From: Candidatus Poseidoniaceae archaeon
GTDB lineage: Archaea > Thermoplasmatota > Poseidoniia > Poseidoniales > Poseidoniaceae
Length of the DNA stretch: 17,113 nucleotides
Direction: 5' to 3'
Assembly: GCA_013329295.1 (NCBI GenBank)
Contig: DUKP01000071.1
Coordinates: forward strand, 460 to 17,572
Below are positions 7,038 through 14,054 of this stretch, piece by piece. The position numbers were made by a program, and so were the translations under genes. A model generated the notes under the pieces. It searched no databases. It was not told the origin of the DNA and saw only the letters and a program-made list of their open reading frames with translations. Within the stretch, counting starts at the first letter, position 1. Each line of letters opens with the position of its first letter.

Positions 7038-9323
7038 ATGAAAGATAGTCCATTTGAGCCGGTTGGTGAAAAAAAATACGCTGTTTTAGAAGTAGAAAAA
7101 CAAAAAAAGAGCCATATAGCGATTGGAATGGTAATGTTGTTGATTTTTGTTTCAATGATGGCTTATATGATTTCGACAGTAGAAGAAAACAATATGGCAA
7201 CCAATGAAGAAATGGTAACAGAATTAGGCAACTGGGACACATATTATGTTGAGAGTGCTGATGGTTTGCCGGTTTGTAATGAAGATACAAATGGAAGATT
7301 ATACTATGTTGAATCCTCTGAATCTTTTGAAACCTGTACTTCTACTGGATGGAATACTGTAGAAATTAAGGGTAAAGATGGTGTTGATGGTGTGAATGGA
7401 CTAGATGGTCAAGCAGGTATGGACGGTCAAGATGTCGATGAAACATACTTACAGAATTTAGAAAATGAGCTGTTAAATCTACAATTGGCAATCGCTGATC
7501 TTGAAAATCAAAATTCTGAATTAAATGATACTTTAGTTAATGCCACAAGTTGTCAATTAGTACCGTATGCTTACTGTGTAAATACAAATCTCAGTGGAAT
7601 GGATCTCTCAGGAATGGACTTGACTGGTATTGACTTACGTGGTGCTAATTTACAAAATACAACCTTCGATTACGCAACTTTAGATCGTGCTGATTTGCGC
7701 TCAATAGTTGCATTTAATGCTACATTTATTCACACAGGGATGAATAATACCTACTTACAAAATGCTGAATTCAATAGATATTCTTTTTTTGAATGTGGTG
7801 GCTATTGTGGCGGCGAGACTAACCTGAGTAATGCAAAGTTCTTGGATGCCGTCTTGACCAATGCGGATCTAGATTATGCTAATTTAACCAATGCGGACCT
7901 TAGATATACCGACTTGACCAATGTGAACTTCGATAATGCTAATTTAACCAATGCGGACCTTAGATATGCCGACTCGACCAATGCGGACTTCTATAGTGCT
8001 GACTTGACCGATGCGATGATCTACTACGCCGATATGACGGGTGTAAAGTTCTTGGATGCTGAATTAACCGGTGCGTCCCTCTGGCGTGCCGACTTGGCTG
8101 GTACGGACTTCCGTTATGCTGACTTGATTAGTACCGATTTCGAAGAAGCAGACTTGAGCAATGCGCGCCTCAACAGCGCTAACTTAACTGGTGCGGACTT
8201 AACGAGAACAGATTTAACCGATGCATCGCTTATGAATACCGACTTGACTAGTGCACGTCTCTGGGGTGCCGACTTAACCGATGCATTCCTCTACGAAGCC
8301 AACTTAACTGATGTGAACTTAAGGAATGCCGACTTAACCGATGCATTCCTTAAGGATGCTGACTTGACAAATGCAGACTTTGGTTCTGCTATTGTAAAAT
8401 ATGTTGTTTTTGATGGCACTATCTGGGCAAACACAATATGGATTGATGGAGAAATTTATGATTCACAACCACTTATGATTATGACTGATTGTGAACTTGT
8501 ACCTTATGCTTACTGTGTAAATGCCGACCTCAGTGGATTAGATCTCTCAGGAATGGACTTGACTGGTATTGACTTGCGTGGAGCTAATCTACAAAATACA
8601 ACCTTCGATTATGCCACTTTAGACCATGCCGATTTGCGCTCAATAGTTGCAATGAATGCCACCTTTATATACACAGGGATGAACTATACCTACCTACAAA
8701 ATAGTGAATTCAATAGATATTCTGTTGAATTTTGTGGAGGTTGGTGTGGTGCGGCTAACTTGAGTTATGCGGGCCTCAGATATTCTGACATGAGTGATAC
8801 GGAACTAAGAGATGCTGACTTGTATAATGCGGAACTAGCTTTTGTCGACTTGCGCGGTGCGAGACTCCAAAATGCAAACTTGAGCAGTTCGGTTTTGTTC
8901 CATGCCGACTTGAGCTATGCGGCTCTCTATGATGCCAACTTGGCTGATGCATCCCTTACGTATGCTGACTTAACCAATGTAGACTTATGGTATGCAGACT
9001 TGTCCAATGCGAACCTCTACAATGCTGACTTGACCGGAGCGGACTTCACCTGGGCCGACTTGACCAGTGTGGACCTCAGAAATGCCGACTTGACCGATGC
9101 GACCTTCTGGATTACCGACTTGACCAATGCGCTTCTCAACGGTGCAGACTTGACCAATGCGTACTTCAAATTTGCCGACTTGACCAATGCGGTAATCGCT
9201 GCGGCTGACTTGACCAATGCGAACTTCGCTAATGCGGATGTAACAAATGCTGATTTTATAAACACTAAATGGTTTAACACAATATGGACAGATGGCGTTG
9301 CTTACAATACTAATCAAGCCTAA
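7038..9323 (+). CDS. Membrane-anchored pentapeptide-repeat surface protein
   Basis: 761 residues. A basic cytosolic tail (KQKKSH, 21-26) precedes one membrane helix (27-47), so the bulk should lie outside the cell. Next come two short repeats ending in Cys (YYVESADGLPVC, YYVESSESFETC), a collagen-like Gly-X-Y run (GKDGVDGVNGLDGQAGMDG, 112-130), and a coiled coil (about 135-168, Leu-rich). Two pentapeptide modules follow, each opening with C-x-LVPYAYCVN (172 and 485), then a conserved cap, then tandem A(D/N)LTxA-type repeats, and closing with a TIW-containing cap (TIWANTIWID; FNTIWTDG). Pentapeptide repeats fold as a right-handed beta-helix with about 20 residues per turn. The layout suggests a stalk with an extended head, as in a surface adhesin or structural fibre; function and trimer formation are inferred. 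Repeats and sequence bias are unlike the neighbouring genes. Confidence 0.9.
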   Translation: MKDSPFEPVGEKKYAVLEVEKQKKSHIAIGMVMLLIFVSMMAYMISTVEENNMATNEEMVTELGNWDTYYVESADGLPVCNEDTNGRLYYVESSESFETCTSTGWNTVEIKGKDGVDGVNGLDGQAGMDGQDVDETYLQNLENELLNLQLAIADLENQNSELNDTLVNATSCQLVPYAYCVNTNLSGMDLSGMDLTGIDLRGANLQNTTFDYATLDRADLRSIVAFNATFIHTGMNNTYLQNAEFNRYSFFECGGYCGGETNLSNAKFLDAVLTNADLDYANLTNADLRYTDLTNVNFDNANLTNADLRYADSTNADFYSADLTDAMIYYADMTGVKFLDAELTGASLWRADLAGTDFRYADLISTDFEEADLSNARLNSANLTGADLTRTDLTDASLMNTDLTSARLWGADLTDAFLYEANLTDVNLRNADLTDAFLKDADLTNADFGSAIVKYVVFDGTIWANTIWIDGEIYDSQPLMIMTDCELVPYAYCVNADLSGLDLSGMDLTGIDLRGANLQNTTFDYATLDHADLRSIVAMNATFIYTGMNYTYLQNSEFNRYSVEFCGGWCGAANLSYAGLRYSDMSDTELRDADLYNAELAFVDLRGARLQNANLSSSVLFHADLSYAALYDANLADASLTYADLTNVDLWYADLSNANLYNADLTGADFTWADLTSVDLRNADLTDATFWITDLTNALLNGADLTNAYFKFADLTNAVIAAADLTNANFANADVTNADFINTKWFNTIWTDGVAYNTNQA
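7551..7783 (+). repeat. Direct repeat copy 1 (cap of pentapeptide module 1)
   Basis: The stretch coding CQLVPYAYC through EFNRYS recurs at an exact 939-nt offset (copy 2 at 8490-8722), in frame, with roughly nine in ten bases identical by eye. It marks an internal gene duplication. Confidence 0.85.
7821..8381 (+). repeat. Pentapeptide-coding 30-nt tandem array, module 1
   Basis: About 19 units of 30 nt, each coding ten residues of the pattern A-D-L-T-(N/D/G)-A-x-(L/F)-x-x. Every second pentapeptide is nearly constant (ADLTN or ADLTD) while the other varies. Confidence 0.85.
8490..8722 (+). repeat. Direct repeat copy 2 (cap of pentapeptide module 2)
   Basis: Second copy of the 7551-7783 unit, coding CELVPYAYC through EFNRYS. 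The 939-nt offset is constant across the unit, so no insertions or deletions have accumulated in the cap since duplication. Confidence 0.85.
8757..9257 (+). repeat. Pentapeptide-coding 30-nt tandem array, module 2
   Basis: About 16-17 units of 30 nt. The later units share a nearly fixed block, GACTTGACCAATGCG or close variants, at the DNA level, more uniform than protein selection alone would require. Confidence 0.85.
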
Positions 9324-9404
9324 ATCAATTGTTCTCGCCCCGTGTTGCGACCATCAACCTCGTTGTTGCGAATCCTAAAGCAGTATGAATAGTGACATTA
9401 CATC

Positions 9405-9650
9405 ATGCGCCGAAGGTGGAGTGAGGAGCGGCGAAGCAACCAACAGCAAGCTGAATGGATTGTTGCCTGGTTACGAGAAAACGGTCCTGCAACCATACGC
9501 CAAATTGTTAGCGCTTTGAATGATGCTGGGCGTGAGGTTAAAGCCCATATCATTCAGCGTGCGCTCATTAAATCTCCATTCGTGGCCAAGACTGGTGAGA
9601 CCAGCATCGACGGGGAAATTCATTCCCTCTGGGTATTTTCTACCGACTAA
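9405..9650 (+). CDS. Small winged-helix-like DNA-binding protein
   Basis: 81 residues. After a basic Arg/Gln-rich start (MRRRWSEERRSNQQQ) comes a pattern that fits a winged helix: helix 1 AEWIVAWLRENG, helix 2 TIRQIVSALNDAG, recognition helix VKAHIIQRALIKS, and a beta wing PFVAKTGETSIDGEIHSLWVF. The likely role is DNA binding as a small transcription regulator, inferred from this pattern only. The start is the only ATG near the 5' end of the frame; a weak TATA-like CTAAAG lies about 28 nt upstream. The gene ends 2 nt before the convergent purine permease gene ends. I do not recognise a named family. It follows the pentapeptide gene by 81 nt. Confidence 0.7.
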   Translation: MRRRWSEERRSNQQQAEWIVAWLRENGPATIRQIVSALNDAGREVKAHIIQRALIKSPFVAKTGETSIDGEIHSLWVFSTD

Positions 9651-9652
9651 GT

Positions 9653-11092
9653 TCACAGAACCTTGTCGAAGATCCAACCGAAGGTTGAGAAATCTCCTGG
9701 ACCAAGGTAGAACATGGTCATGAAGATTGCAATACCGTACATGATTGGTCCTGGCTCGTCGAACTTGCCCATACCCATCTTGATTAGTACGTAGGAGATT
9801 ACACCCCATGCGATACCATCAGCAATAGAATATGTGAATGGCATTAGTACCATAGTCAAGAATGCTGGTAGAACTATTTCCTTGTCATCCCAGTTAATCT
9901 CTGTTGCTTGCTTCATCATCATAGCACCAATGACTACTAGAGCACAAGCAGCAGCGAAAGTTGGAATTGCTTGGAATAATCCAGACAAGAATAGTCCAGA
10001 TAGCATCAATACACCTACTACTACTGCTGTAAGCCCGGTTCTGCCGCCTTCTTCAACACCTGCTGCGGATTCAATGTAAGTGGTTGTTGTGCTGGTACCA
10101 ACTGCTGCACCAACGATTGTTGCTGCTGCATCTGACATGAATGCTTCTTCAGAGTCAATTAGATTGCCTTCTTCGTCGAGATCGCCTGCTTGGCGGCCTA
10201 CTGAGTAAAGTGTTCCTGCTGTGTCAAAGATATCGACGAACAGGAAAGCAATCATTACGAGCATGAATCCTGCTAAATCATCTCCAATGTCACTAAACGC
10301 ACCAAATGCTGCTCCAAGGCTTTCCTCAGGCATTCCGACAAAGCCGAAAATGTCCTTAGCTACTGGCCAATCTGCAGTGGATGAACCCCAACCTGCGCCA
10401 CCTGCTGCGAAATCGTTGTAAGGGTCGTAGGCACCTACTGCCCAACCATAGACAGAAGCTGCTAAAATACCGTAAATAATTGCGCCTTTGATGCCTCTTG
10501 CCATCATAACAGTGATGGCGATTAATGCAACCATGCTGATTAAGGCGCCGTGGTCGTATCCAAAGCCTTCAGTTGTTGCAAGATTGACTAGTGTTGCACC
10601 ATCATCTTGAATCCAACCCATCTCTCTTAGACCAATTATGGCCAAGAACATACCAATACCTGCTCCAGTAGCAATCTTTAGGTCTCTTGGAATGGCATTG
10701 ATCATCTTGGTTCTCCAACCGATTTGTGGCAGAGATATAATTAGGAAAATGATACCTTCAATGAATACTGCTGCTAAAGCGACTTCCCATGGAATACCCA
10801 TGGCAATTACTACTGAGAATACGAAATACGCATTCAGCCCCATACCGGGTGCTAATGCATATGGCTTGTTAGCCCATAATCCCATAACTACACAACCAAC
10901 AAAGGCTGCGATAGCAGTTGCAAATAATGCATCATCAAACGGTATTCCTGCCACAGCCAACATTGATGGGTTAACCACCAATATGTAAGCCATGGTCAGA
11001 AACGTCGTCATACCTGCTCTTAGTTCTCCATTCAGCGTTGCTCCTTTTTCTTCGAACTTGAAATAGTTCGCTATATTCTTTTCAAAACTCAT
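9653..11092 (-). CDS. NCS2/AzgA-family purine permease
   Basis: 479 residues, highly hydrophobic, with about 12-14 membrane segments. The N-terminus (GELRAGMTTFLTMAYILVVNP) and motifs NPSMLAVAGIP, ALAPGMGLNAYF, and GTSTTTTYIESAAGVEEGGRTG are signatures of the AzgA/PbuG branch of nucleobase:cation symporters, which import adenine, guanine or hypoxanthine with protons. Adenine phosphoribosyltransferase is encoded immediately upstream on the same strand (gap about 117 nt), so uptake and salvage are linked. The gap holds TATA-like elements and an inverted repeat, so the permease probably also has its own regulated promoter. The stop lies 2 nt from the end of the convergent winged-helix gene. The exact purine preference cannot be read from sequence. 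Confidence 0.93.
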   Translation of the reverse strand: MSFEKNIANYFKFEEKGATLNGELRAGMTTFLTMAYILVVNPSMLAVAGIPFDDALFATAIAAFVGCVVMGLWANKPYALAPGMGLNAYFVFSVVIAMGIPWEVALAAVFIEGIIFLIISLPQIGWRTKMINAIPRDLKIATGAGIGMFLAIIGLREMGWIQDDGATLVNLATTEGFGYDHGALISMVALIAITVMMARGIKGAIIYGILAASVYGWAVGAYDPYNDFAAGGAGWGSSTADWPVAKDIFGFVGMPEESLGAAFGAFSDIGDDLAGFMLVMIAFLFVDIFDTAGTLYSVGRQAGDLDEEGNLIDSEEAFMSDAAATIVGAAVGTSTTTTYIESAAGVEEGGRTGLTAVVVGVLMLSGLFLSGLFQAIPTFAAACALVVIGAMMMKQATEINWDDKEIVLPAFLTMVLMPFTYSIADGIAWGVISYVLIKMGMGKFDEPGPIMYGIAIFMTMFYLGPGDFSTFGWIFDKVL

Positions 11093-11106
11093 GTTTTTTA
11101 ACCCCC

Positions 11107-11119
11107 CCGTTATAAACGG
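11107..11119 (-). promoter_or_regulatory. Inverted repeat over a TATA box, purine permease promoter
   Basis: CCGTT (11107-11111) and AACGG (11115-11119) form a perfect inverted repeat around ATA, so that the minus strand reads CCGTTTATAACGG. The TATA core is centred 21-22 nt before ATG 11092, slightly close. A second TATA-like element lies at 11126-11137 and a third at 11145-11153. A repressor sitting here would block TBP; that is inference. Confidence 0.4.
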
Positions 11120-11177
11120 TTAACTGTTTTATAAATTGGAGGCTCTATATAGGTTTAGAGAAAAATCGACTGTTTTA

Positions 11178-11187
11178 AAGAAAAATA
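11178..11187 (-). terminator. T-rich terminator candidate after apt
   Basis: On the minus strand ATTTTTCTTT lies about 23 nt past the apt stop, after a weak 5-bp hairpin (TTCGC TTC GCGGAA with one G-T pair). Archaeal termination often uses T-tracts. Weak evidence. Confidence 0.35.
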
Positions 11188-11209
11188 GCAAATTTTCCGC
11201 GAAGCGAAT

Positions 11210-11719
11210 TTAGTAATGCACAAGTGATTTACAAGGTACTGATAGATTGTTTCTACCGCTTAAAAAATCCAATTCAATTACGACTGTGCAGCCGACGACC
11301 TCGCCTCCAACTTTTTGGCAGAGTTTAATCGATGCTTCCAATGTCCCTCCTGTCGCAAGAAGATCGTCAACAATTACTACTCTTTGGCCTGCTTGGATTG
11401 CATCAGCTTGAATCTGAATTGTATCAGTTCCGTATTCAAGGTCATACTCGTAACTAACAACCTCGCCTGGAAGTTTGCCTGCCTTTCTTATCATCATCAT
11501 TGGAAGTCCCATACCTAGGGCTAAAGGTGTGGCAAAAAGAAAGCCTCGACTTTCAATTCCAGCAATGACATCTGGCTTCCAATCTTTGATTTGGCTATGT
11601 AATGATTCAATTACAAATTCCATCGCTTCACTGCTTTTCATAATCGTTGAAATGTCATAGAATAAAATACCAGGTATTGGAAAATCCGGAATTCCGCGAA
11701 TGTGTTCTTTGAGGTCCAT
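11210..11719 (-). CDS. apt: Adenine phosphoribosyltransferase
   Basis: 169 residues, close to the usual 170-180. The N-terminus reads IRGIPDFPIPGILFYDIS, the Apt signature; AGIESRGFLFATPLA binds the base and ribose, and VVIVDDLLATGGT (about 114-126) is the PRPP-binding loop. It converts adenine plus PRPP to AMP and pyrophosphate in the cytosol (purine salvage). The first ATG is at 11719-11717; a TTG one codon upstream (11722) is less likely. The gene follows the cyclophilin gene by 41 nt with no clear TATA box, so it may be co-transcribed with it, and it precedes the AzgA-type purine permease. An imperfect inverted repeat CAACC/GGTTG (11720-11724, 11740-11744) abuts the start. Confidence 0.95.
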   Translation of the reverse strand: MDLKEHIRGIPDFPIPGILFYDISTIMKSSEAMEFVIESLHSQIKDWKPDVIAGIESRGFLFATPLALGMGLPMMMIRKAGKLPGEVVSYEYDLEYGTDTIQIQADAIQAGQRVVIVDDLLATGGTLEASIKLCQKVGGEVVGCTVVIELDFLSGRNNLSVPCKSLVHY

Positions 11720-11760
11720 CAACCAATTGTTTGATTGTCGGTTGATGAATCTGTCTCTTG

Positions 11761-12516
11761 TTATTCATTCGAAACTGTTGTGCTGGTAATTATTATTGGA
11801 ACTACTGGGCGATCTGGGTTTACTGTTTCGACTTCAGATAGAGTTGTAATATGCTCGCAACCAGAAATTACCTTGCCGAAAACCGTGTGTACTTCATTGA
11901 GCCATTCATGTTCAGTAATATCGTCTGGCATAATGAAAAACTGTGAGCCACCAGTATTTGGCTCGGCGGTTTTGGCCATTGATACCATACAAGGCAGGTG
12001 TCTAAGACCATTCTCTGCTTCATCGGGAAGTGTGTAAAGAGTCTCGCTACTACAATCATCAGCCCAATTCATTGATTCGCCATCGCAATAACCATACCAT
12101 TGAGCAGCATGTCCTCCCAAGCCGTTATTCTTTTCAAAATCCCCACCTTGAATCATAAAATCGTCAATGATTCGGTGAAAAGTTACATTATCATACATGC
12201 CTGTTTGAGCAAGTCGGCGGAAATTATCTGCGTGATATGGTGCATCTTCGTGATATAATTCAATGGTAATTGTGTATGTAAGGTTGGCTTCAGTTGTGCT
12301 ATTTGCATGGATTATTTGCATGGTTACAGTACTATAGTTTCCCTCGAACAAAGGAATAGGTGTTTTACCAATTATGCATTTTTCGGCGTCCGAATCCCAT
12401 TTAGTGCCTTCTCCACAGAAACTGCTTCCATCAGCATCGCCAATACAACCTGGGGTTGCAATAACAATCAAAATCAAAGTAATGATAGAAAATGCCTTCT
12501 TATTCTGTCCGTCCAT
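11761..12516 (-). CDS. Exported lipoprotein peptidyl-prolyl isomerase (cyclophilin)
   Basis: 251 residues. A signal helix (about 9-22) ends in lipobox TPGC with Cys 24, so the protein should be lipid-anchored outside the cell. A small Cys-containing segment (30-50) leads to a cyclophilin domain (about 62-245). Active-site residues match human CypA: FHRIIDDFMIQGGD supplies R115, F120, M121 and Q123; TGGSQFFI supplies Q192 and F194; WLNEVHTVFG supplies W205 and H210. An insert (about 131-170, with Cys 144 and Cys 155) is longer than in CypA, and the extra cysteines could form disulfides. Role: proline isomerisation during folding of secreted proteins. A TATA-like box (12537-12546) about 25 nt upstream supports the start. 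The gene is followed by apt. Confidence 0.93.
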   Translation of the reverse strand: MDGQNKKAFSIITLILIVIATPGCIGDADGSSFCGEGTKWDSDAEKCIIGKTPIPLFEGNYSTVTMQIIHANSTTEANLTYTITIELYHEDAPYHADNFRRLAQTGMYDNVTFHRIIDDFMIQGGDFEKNNGLGGHAAQWYGYCDGESMNWADDCSSETLYTLPDEAENGLRHLPCMVSMAKTAEPNTGGSQFFIMPDDITEHEWLNEVHTVFGKVISGCEHITTLSEVETVNPDRPVVPIIITSTTVSNE

Positions 12517-12519
12517 GAC

Positions 12520-12546
12520 ACGCCTAATTGCTTGGCGTTTTTAACC
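12520..12546 (-). promoter_or_regulatory. Cyclophilin promoter with inverted repeat
   Basis: The minus strand has GGTTAAAAAC (12537-12546) centred about 25 nt before ATG 12516, a box A candidate. An ACGCC/GGCGT inverted repeat (12520-12524, 12534-12538) lies between box and start and could be an operator; it is short and could be chance. Confidence 0.4.
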
Positions 12547-12571
12547 ATAATACTGGTTTAGTAAATCAAAA

Positions 12572-13585
12572 TCATGCTGATTTTGTTGTGGTAATGATTA
12601 CTGCTGCAATCTTATATGGGTCTCCATTTGAAGCTGGTCGGCGATCTTCAAGTCTACCTTTCCAGCCGTCTTCAATGGTTCCAATTGGAATTCTAATTGA
12701 TGCCCCTCTATCTGATACACCATAAGAAAATTCATCGATTGATTGAGTTTCATGCTTTCCGGTTAATCTCATGTGATTATCTGCACCATAAACATCGATA
12801 TGTTTCTTGATATTCTTGCCAAATGCTTCACAAATTTTAGTGAAAACTGCTTCGTCGCCAGATTCCCTCATTGCTGAGTTGGAAAAGTTTGCATGCATTC
12901 CGCTACCATTCCAATCTGTATCGCCTAGAGGTTTTGGATGCCAATCAATGGTCAAGCCATATTTCTCAGCATTTCTTTCTGCTAAATATCTTGACACCCA
13001 TATTTGGTCTCCTGCATCCTTTGCGCCCTTGGCAAATATTTGGTATTCCCACTGACCAGCTGCTACTTCTGCATTGATTCCTTCTACATTCAAACCGGCT
13101 TCAAGGCACTGGTTTAGATGGTCTTCGATTATCTCTCTACCAAAAGCATTCATGCCCCCAACAGAGCAGTAAAATTGTCCTTGAGGTGTTTGATCTCTTG
13201 GGAAGCCAAGCGGTAGGTTTGTATCTGGATCCCATAGGAAATATTCTTGCTCAAAACCAAACCAAAAATCATCATCATCTTCATCGATAGTTGCTCTTCC
13301 ATTTGATTCGTGAGGCGTTCCATCTGCATTCAATACTTCACACATTACCAAATATCCATTGATTCGGTCTGGGTCTGGGTAAATTGCTACTGGCTTCAAT
13401 AGGCAATCTGAATCGCCTCCATCTGCTTGTAGTGTGGAGGAACCGTCAAATGACCACATAGGGCACTCTGCAACTGTGCCGCCAAAATCGCTACGAATCA
13501 TGGTTTTGCTACGCATGCTTTGGGTTGGTTTGTATCCGTCTAGCCATATATACTCTAACTTCGCTTTATCTGTCATAGTTATCAT
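12572..13585 (-). CDS. glnA: Glutamine synthetase, type II (eukaryotic-like)
   Basis: 337 residues, the length of GSII enzymes rather than the roughly 450 of archaeal and bacterial GSI. Motifs in order: WSFDGSSTLQA (44-54), metal-binding FGFEQEY with E112/E114, GGMNAFGREIIEDH (143-156), INAEVAAGQWEYQ with E173/E180, DWNGSGMHANFS with H231, RLTGKHET (273-280), SDRGASIRIP, and LEDRRPASNGDPY (312-324). It makes glutamine from glutamate, ammonia and ATP in the cytosol, the main route of ammonium assimilation. A TATA box (13606-13613) about 25 nt before ATG 13585 supports a leaderless start; ATG 13576 is an alternative. The gene is divergent from an XRE-CBS regulator gene, a possible controller. 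No adenylylation loop of the GSI type is present. GSII in an archaeon suggests transfer from bacteria or eukaryotes (inference). Confidence 0.96.
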   Translation of the reverse strand: MITMTDKAKLEYIWLDGYKPTQSMRSKTMIRSDFGGTVAECPMWSFDGSSTLQADGGDSDCLLKPVAIYPDPDRINGYLVMCEVLNADGTPHESNGRATIDEDDDDFWFGFEQEYFLWDPDTNLPLGFPRDQTPQGQFYCSVGGMNAFGREIIEDHLNQCLEAGLNVEGINAEVAAGQWEYQIFAKGAKDAGDQIWVSRYLAERNAEKYGLTIDWHPKPLGDTDWNGSGMHANFSNSAMRESGDEAVFTKICEAFGKNIKKHIDVYGADNHMRLTGKHETQSIDEFSYGVSDRGASIRIPIGTIEDGWKGRLEDRRPASNGDPYKIAAVIITTTKSA

Positions 13586-13838
13586 TCGCGTCGGAATGAG
13601 GACGGTATATTAAACATACGCACAATAATAAATCAAAAAATTGTGTAAATGATGAGTTGTTTGGCAAAATTTTTACTCGATTGTTTATTTTAGTATTATT
13701 ATTTTGTTAATTATTGGGCAATTGCGCGGTATTTTGTTAAGAATTGAACACTTGAATAAATCGTTAATCTTTGGACATAGTTCTAGTTTGTTTGGCGCCG
13801 GGGGCAATATCTATGCTCTCTCTACCATTGGTAAAGAC
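13586..13838. other. Divergent intergenic region, GS and regulator operon
   Basis: An AT-rich stretch of 253 nt with the GS promoter at its left end. An 8-bp palindrome GCAATTGC sits at 13718-13725. A weak TATA-like tatctatg near 13808-13815 is about 27 nt before ATG 13839. The plus frame of the downstream gene is open back to a TTG at 13704, so part of this could instead be coding; no convincing start or domain is seen there. Confidence 0.4.
13605..13619 (-). promoter_or_regulatory. TATA box of the glutamine synthetase gene
   Basis: The minus strand reads TTAATATA (13606-13613), centred about 25 nt before ATG 13585. It is embedded in a short GTAT/ATAC inverted repeat (13605-13608, 13616-13619) that could bind a regulator. 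Confidence 0.5.
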
Positions 13839-14054
13839 ATGGATGAAGATGTAATGAGTATTGAGAACACGCTGCAGATGAGACAATTCATGCAGTTGTG
13901 GATGATGAGTGGGGGTATGGTCCTTGCCACTGTCAAAGGCATACTTGATGATGGGCGTCAAATCGAGATTCCAGACATGCCTGGTCGTGATTTTAAAGCT
14001 GAAATAATTGAACTAAGCGCATCTTTTAATGAAATTGTTTCGAGGTTAAAGTAA
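13839..14054 (+). CDS. Small acidic protein, unknown function
   Basis: 71 residues from ATG 13839, beginning MDEDVMSIENTLQMRQFMQL and Met-rich in the first half (MWMMSGGM-like run near residues 22-30). The second half (VKGILDDGRQIEIPDMPGRDF, then a helix ELSASFNEIVSRL) could be a small beta-plus-helix domain. I do not recognise a family. Its stop TAA shares a base with the ATG of the XRE-CBS regulator (TAATG), so the two are translated together and the protein probably assists or modulates that regulator. The frame is open upstream to a TTG at 13704, allowing a protein of up to 116 residues; ATG 13839 is preferred for its plain ATG and a weak TATA-like element about 27 nt upstream. The start is uncertain. 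Confidence 0.6.
   Translation: MDEDVMSIENTLQMRQFMQLWMMSGGMVLATVKGILDDGRQIEIPDMPGRDFKAEIIELSASFNEIVSRLK
14042..14046 (+). promoter_or_regulatory. Shine-Dalgarno site GAGGT for the XRE-CBS gene
   Basis: GAGGT inside the end of the upstream gene is 7 nt from ATG 14054. It fits an internal operon gene that cannot rely on leaderless initiation. Confidence 0.6.

Noticed and set aside
7821..9257. CRISPR array
   Set aside because: The 30-nt periodicity is in frame and coding throughout, with no constant repeat and unique spacer alternation and no cas genes nearby.
8985..9317. Two minus-strand frames with repetitive RIGQVG- and ALVKSA-like proteins
   Set aside because: They are antisense reads of the 30-nt pentapeptide-coding array. 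The periodicity comes from the plus-strand gene, which has clear domains.
6909..9404. Integrated element using tRNA-Leu as attachment site
   Set aside because: No copy of the tRNA 3' end was seen downstream and there is no integrase gene; the tRNA is intact with its own promoter.
9834..10988. Plus-strand frames opposite the purine permease gene
   Set aside because: They are shadows of the permease coding sequence with no recognisable domain, promoter or ribosome site.
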